A DNA stretch of 64,000 nt from Bradysia coprophila (lineage: Eukaryota; Arthropoda; Insecta; Diptera; Sciaridae), in the NCBI RefSeq assembly GCF_014529535.1, contig NW_023503376.1:5467716-5531715 (forward strand), read 5' to 3'. The notes under the pieces were generated by a model that was given only the letters and a program-made list of their open reading frames with translations, was not told the DNA's origin and searched no databases. Below, piece after piece: positions 61,205 through 64,000 of this stretch; the first letter of the stretch is position 1, and every line of letters starts with the position of its first letter. Position numbers and translations under genes: made by a program.

Positions 61205-62956
61205 ATGAATGAGTTCGAAAATGGTAAATGTAAAACGGCTGTGTCAGACGAAATCGGAAGGTTTGGAATTGGATTTTTTCCATAAATTTATTTCGTGAAA
61301 CTTGAGTCCAGTATCTGTTTGACCATAGATATCTGATCGCTGCAAAAAATTTGAAACAAGGCGACTTACTACTCTGTGAGCAACCGGTGATCATAGGACC
61401 ATATTGGGGTTCGAAATTATGTTGCCTAACCTGTTACAAAAGATCGTCCAAAATATGCAAGTAAGTGACAGGGAAAGAGTTGTCCTTCAACCACGCATGA
61501 AAGGTGAAAATTTCATGGAACATTATTCCCCATTAGAAAATGTAAATTAGCACCGCTTTGCTATGGCTGCGATGCTCACGATGACTTTGAGTGTAACTTT
61601 TTGGCATTGGCACAACTGCCGAAAAATTTTCTAATCGACAATTTCGATGTTATCACACCGTTGCGATGTATCATACTCAGTAAGAATCCATGTAAAGCTG
61701 AATGTTACAAGCAGGTAATGCAAATGGAATCACATTGTTCGTTACGTCGCGGAACGAAAATTTGGGCTCTGCACGAAAGCTGTGTGATAAAGCCATTGAT
61801 GGACGTGGCTTTGATAAGGGAGCAAGAGGTGGACCTAGTTCAAAAATATTGCGGAATACTAGACGTAAACACCTTTGAGGTTCGAACCGAATCATTTGAG
61901 GTATTCAGTGGGGTATTGGTGGGATTGGGTTCACTTTTTTTCATATTTTAACCGTTTGATTTTAAGGAGATACCAATTCGTGGCCTCTATCCCACCGCGG
62001 CCTTATTATCTCACGATTGCGTTTCTAATACATTTATTGCATTGGATTCCACCAAATCAATTAGAATTTACAGTAGCGTTGATATTGCTGAAGGAGACCC
62101 TATCTGGAATAACTATACGCATGCGTTGTCGGTCAGTATGAAATCAAATCCGAAGAATAAGTAAAATGAGACGATTCGTAGGGCACCGAAGTGCGACGAC
62201 AACATTTAATGGAAGGGAAATATTTTCACTGTAAATGTAGACGATGTCTCGACCCGACAGAATTAGGAACGAATTTAAGTTCGATCCAATGCAGTGATTG
62301 TGAGAATGGCATGACTATGTTTCACGAGTCTTTAAACAAATGGAAATGCAATTCGTGCAACAATGACAAGGACATTGACGATTTAATGTCTTTGGCCAGA
62401 TCAGAAATCTTGGAACAAGAAATTGGTAGCGTTCCGATGCTCGAACAACTCATAGCAAAATATTCAAAGCTCCTGAATCCGAATCATTACCTGGTTGTGG
62501 ATATGAAACAAAAACTGACCGCAATACTACGAAGTTTTTGCGACCATGAACCGACTCCACAACCGAAAATTTTGCAACGGAAAATTATGCTCTGTGAAGA
62601 GATTTTACCCATTTTAAGAGTAATTCAGCCAGGGATATCGAGACTGACAGGCATTGCATTGTATGAGTACTTCAACTCTATGGTTGAGTTGACCATCTAC
62701 AATATGAATGAGAAAAACATTTCGATCCAGGAAGGAGTGGTAACTGACAGTGGAAGAAGGAAAAGATTTTTTTTTGTTAATTTTTTTCTGAATAACATTG
62801 CAGGATGAACTTGTGCGAGCTGAAACATTCGCCAAAGAATCATTAAAAATGCTTTTGTACGAACCGAAATCAACGCCGGAAGGGCATTTGGCGAAGAGTG
62901 CAATGCTTAAATTGAAATCGATAAGGGAAAATATTTGTTTATTCAGAAAATTGTAG
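61205..62956 (+). CDS. SMYD-family (SmydA-like) SET and MYND protein
   Basis: Six exons with GT-AG introns and matching phases: 61205-61260, 61329-61460, 61537-61900, 61967-62131, 62182-62739, 62804-62956, giving 475 aa. The split SET domain starts with GRYLIAAKNLKQGD (18-31). A complete MYND zinc finger follows: C51, C54, C62, C65, C71, C74, H77, C82. SET resumes with RGLYPTAALLSHDCVSN (189-205) and NNYTHALSGTEVRRQHL. The post-SET cysteines (C256, C258, C261) sit before LDPTELGTNLSS, characteristic of the arthropod SmydA group. The C-terminal helices follow. It is a predicted protein lysine methyltransferase, although many SmydA members lack demonstrated activity; here the usual NHSC is SHDC. 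The first exon is only 56 nt and was chosen because it joins to give GRYLIAA. Confidence 0.85.
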
Positions 62957-63555
62957 CCTTTTTGGCAAATAGCACGGCAGAGTTAAGTGAACCAGGCAGG
63001 AGCGCTTGATTTGACTAGGGACTTGAATTATCTAGTAGTCTTTGTGTTGTGCGAATAAAAAATGTCAATTTATGTCCGTGTTCATTTGAATTCATTTTCA
63101 TGCAGTGTATTAGGTCCCTTATTTGACGTTTCACAAATGAACCTTTCCAGCCTGGTTTATTTTACTCTGCCGTGCAAATAGAGAACTTTCAGAAGCGCTT
63201 CATTGAAAATAAATGACTGCAATGAGGGAAAGAAAAGTTTTTTTTAAGGATTTTGCAAGTGTGAATAAAGTGAATTGTTAGGAGCCAAAACGACGTGTAT
63301 TTGCCATCACACATCGTGTCTAGCTAGTCTCAAAATTCTTCGAATTTTGTCAAAAAAGGGATCAAAAGGGATTTAAATCAATGCGACTGAAGAAGGCATT
63401 CTGCATTGTTATGTCGTAGATTCTCCCGAAACCCAATATTCTTAAATAAAAAATTAAAAATATTCGATGTGGCCACTTTATTGCGGAATATTAACATCTT
63501 TATCACTGTCTGCAAATTGCATACTACAATATTCTTTTCTCGAACAGGAAACCAC
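62957..63555. other. SMYD 3' region
   Basis: 3' UTR of the SMYD gene up to just past the poly(A) signal, then AT-rich intergenic DNA with nothing recognised. Confidence 0.4.
63054..63059 (+). terminator. poly(A) signal of the SMYD gene
   Basis: AATAAA about 100 nt past the stop codon at 62956. Confidence 0.55.
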
Positions 63556-63763
63556 CAAGGCTGTAAACTTTGGGGAGGTCACGCAGATCGCCATTTTAGG
63601 TCACGCAGATCGCCATTTTATTAGATACGCGGGAACACAACTTTTCCGTACAAACAAATTCACCAAAATTGAATTTGTATGGCGTGGTGAATTTTTTGTA
63701 TGAAACGTGGTGTGTAACCCGCGTATCTGCATCTGCGTGACCTCCCCAAAGTATACAGCCTTG
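63556..63763. mobile_element. 208-bp hAT-like MITE
   Basis: Termini CAAGGCTGTAAACTTTGGGG and the complement of CCCCAAAGTATACAGCCTTG, flanked by GAAACCAC on both sides (63548-63555, 63764-63771). GGTCACGCAGATCGCCATTT is duplicated in the left arm. Non-coding. Confidence 0.85.
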
Positions 63764-63771
63764 GAAACCAC

Positions 63772-64000
63772 GCCTGACCGCAGTTATTTTCAGTACTTCA
63801 TTCTTTGCCGTTTTTTCAGGTGAAATAACTTCACTTTGATAAATATCCATGAATTGTCATAGCAGTGAAGTTGGTTCACAAACAGTTGGCTCGCTGACAT
63901 TAGTAATTTTATGGCAAATACTAGAAATGTAATAGATTATGGAATTTGTTTATGTATTGCCCGCTGGCAAGTGGATTGGAGGACCAAGGTTCTGAAAGAA
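63772..64000. other. nothing recognised
   Basis: AT-rich sequence to the window end, without a recognisable gene or repeat. Confidence 0.3.

Overview
The window is AT-rich, intron-containing eukaryotic DNA. Its genes are insect, most likely dipteran: an egalitarian-type first exon, endophilin B, an SLC49-type transporter, a GPI-anchored aminopeptidase N and an arthropod-type SMYD protein. The very high load of foldback and MITE-like repeats would suit a nematoceran such as a fungus gnat or gall midge, but the species is inferred, not read.

Layout. 1-1.7 kb: first coding exon of an egalitarian-like gene on the minus strand, leaving the window to the left. 2.5-5.6 kb: complex foldback DNA with a GC-rich 158-bp satellite. 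6.75-12.8 kb: complete endophilin B (plus strand), whose 4.3-kb intron holds a nested foldback. 15.9-17.5 kb: second copy of a 1.2-kb repeat family. 19.0-21.0 kb: complete 5-exon MFS transporter (minus). 22-26.7 kb: satellites and foldbacks. 26.9-34.4 kb: a very large, nearly intronless minus-strand gene. 35.2-36.4 kb: 5'-truncated retrotransposon fragment. 36.5-37.7 kb: third copy of the repeat family. 39.4-48.9 kb: one 20-exon minus-strand gene encoding three consecutive M1 aminopeptidase modules. 49.4-56.4 kb: three TIR elements with 8-bp target duplications, two of them essentially long hairpins or carrying one. 61.2-63.0 kb: complete 6-exon SMYD gene (plus). 63.5-63.8 kb: another MITE with an 8-bp target duplication.

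The outstanding item is the gene at 26879-34428. A single 62-nt intron joins two reading frames into about 2,495 residues. In order these are a Cys-rich N-terminus, a Dicer/RIG-I-type DExD/H helicase, a complete cellular (QDE-1/RDR-type) RNA-dependent RNA polymerase with its DLDGD catalytic loop, a Cid12/TUTase-type nucleotidyltransferase, and about 500 unrecognised residues. In fission yeast the RNA-directed RNA polymerase complex consists of exactly these three activities as separate proteins (Hrr1, Rdp1, Cid12). Here they appear as one chain in an insect, a group generally regarded as lacking RdRP. The many long inverted repeats around it would give dsRNA if transcribed, so a role in transposon or virus silencing is a reasonable but untested idea.

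The second notable item is the 2,742-residue triple aminopeptidase. The junctions between modules lie inside uninterrupted exons. Each module keeps GAMEN, HExxH and the downstream Glu. There is one signal peptide at the start and one GPI signal at the end.
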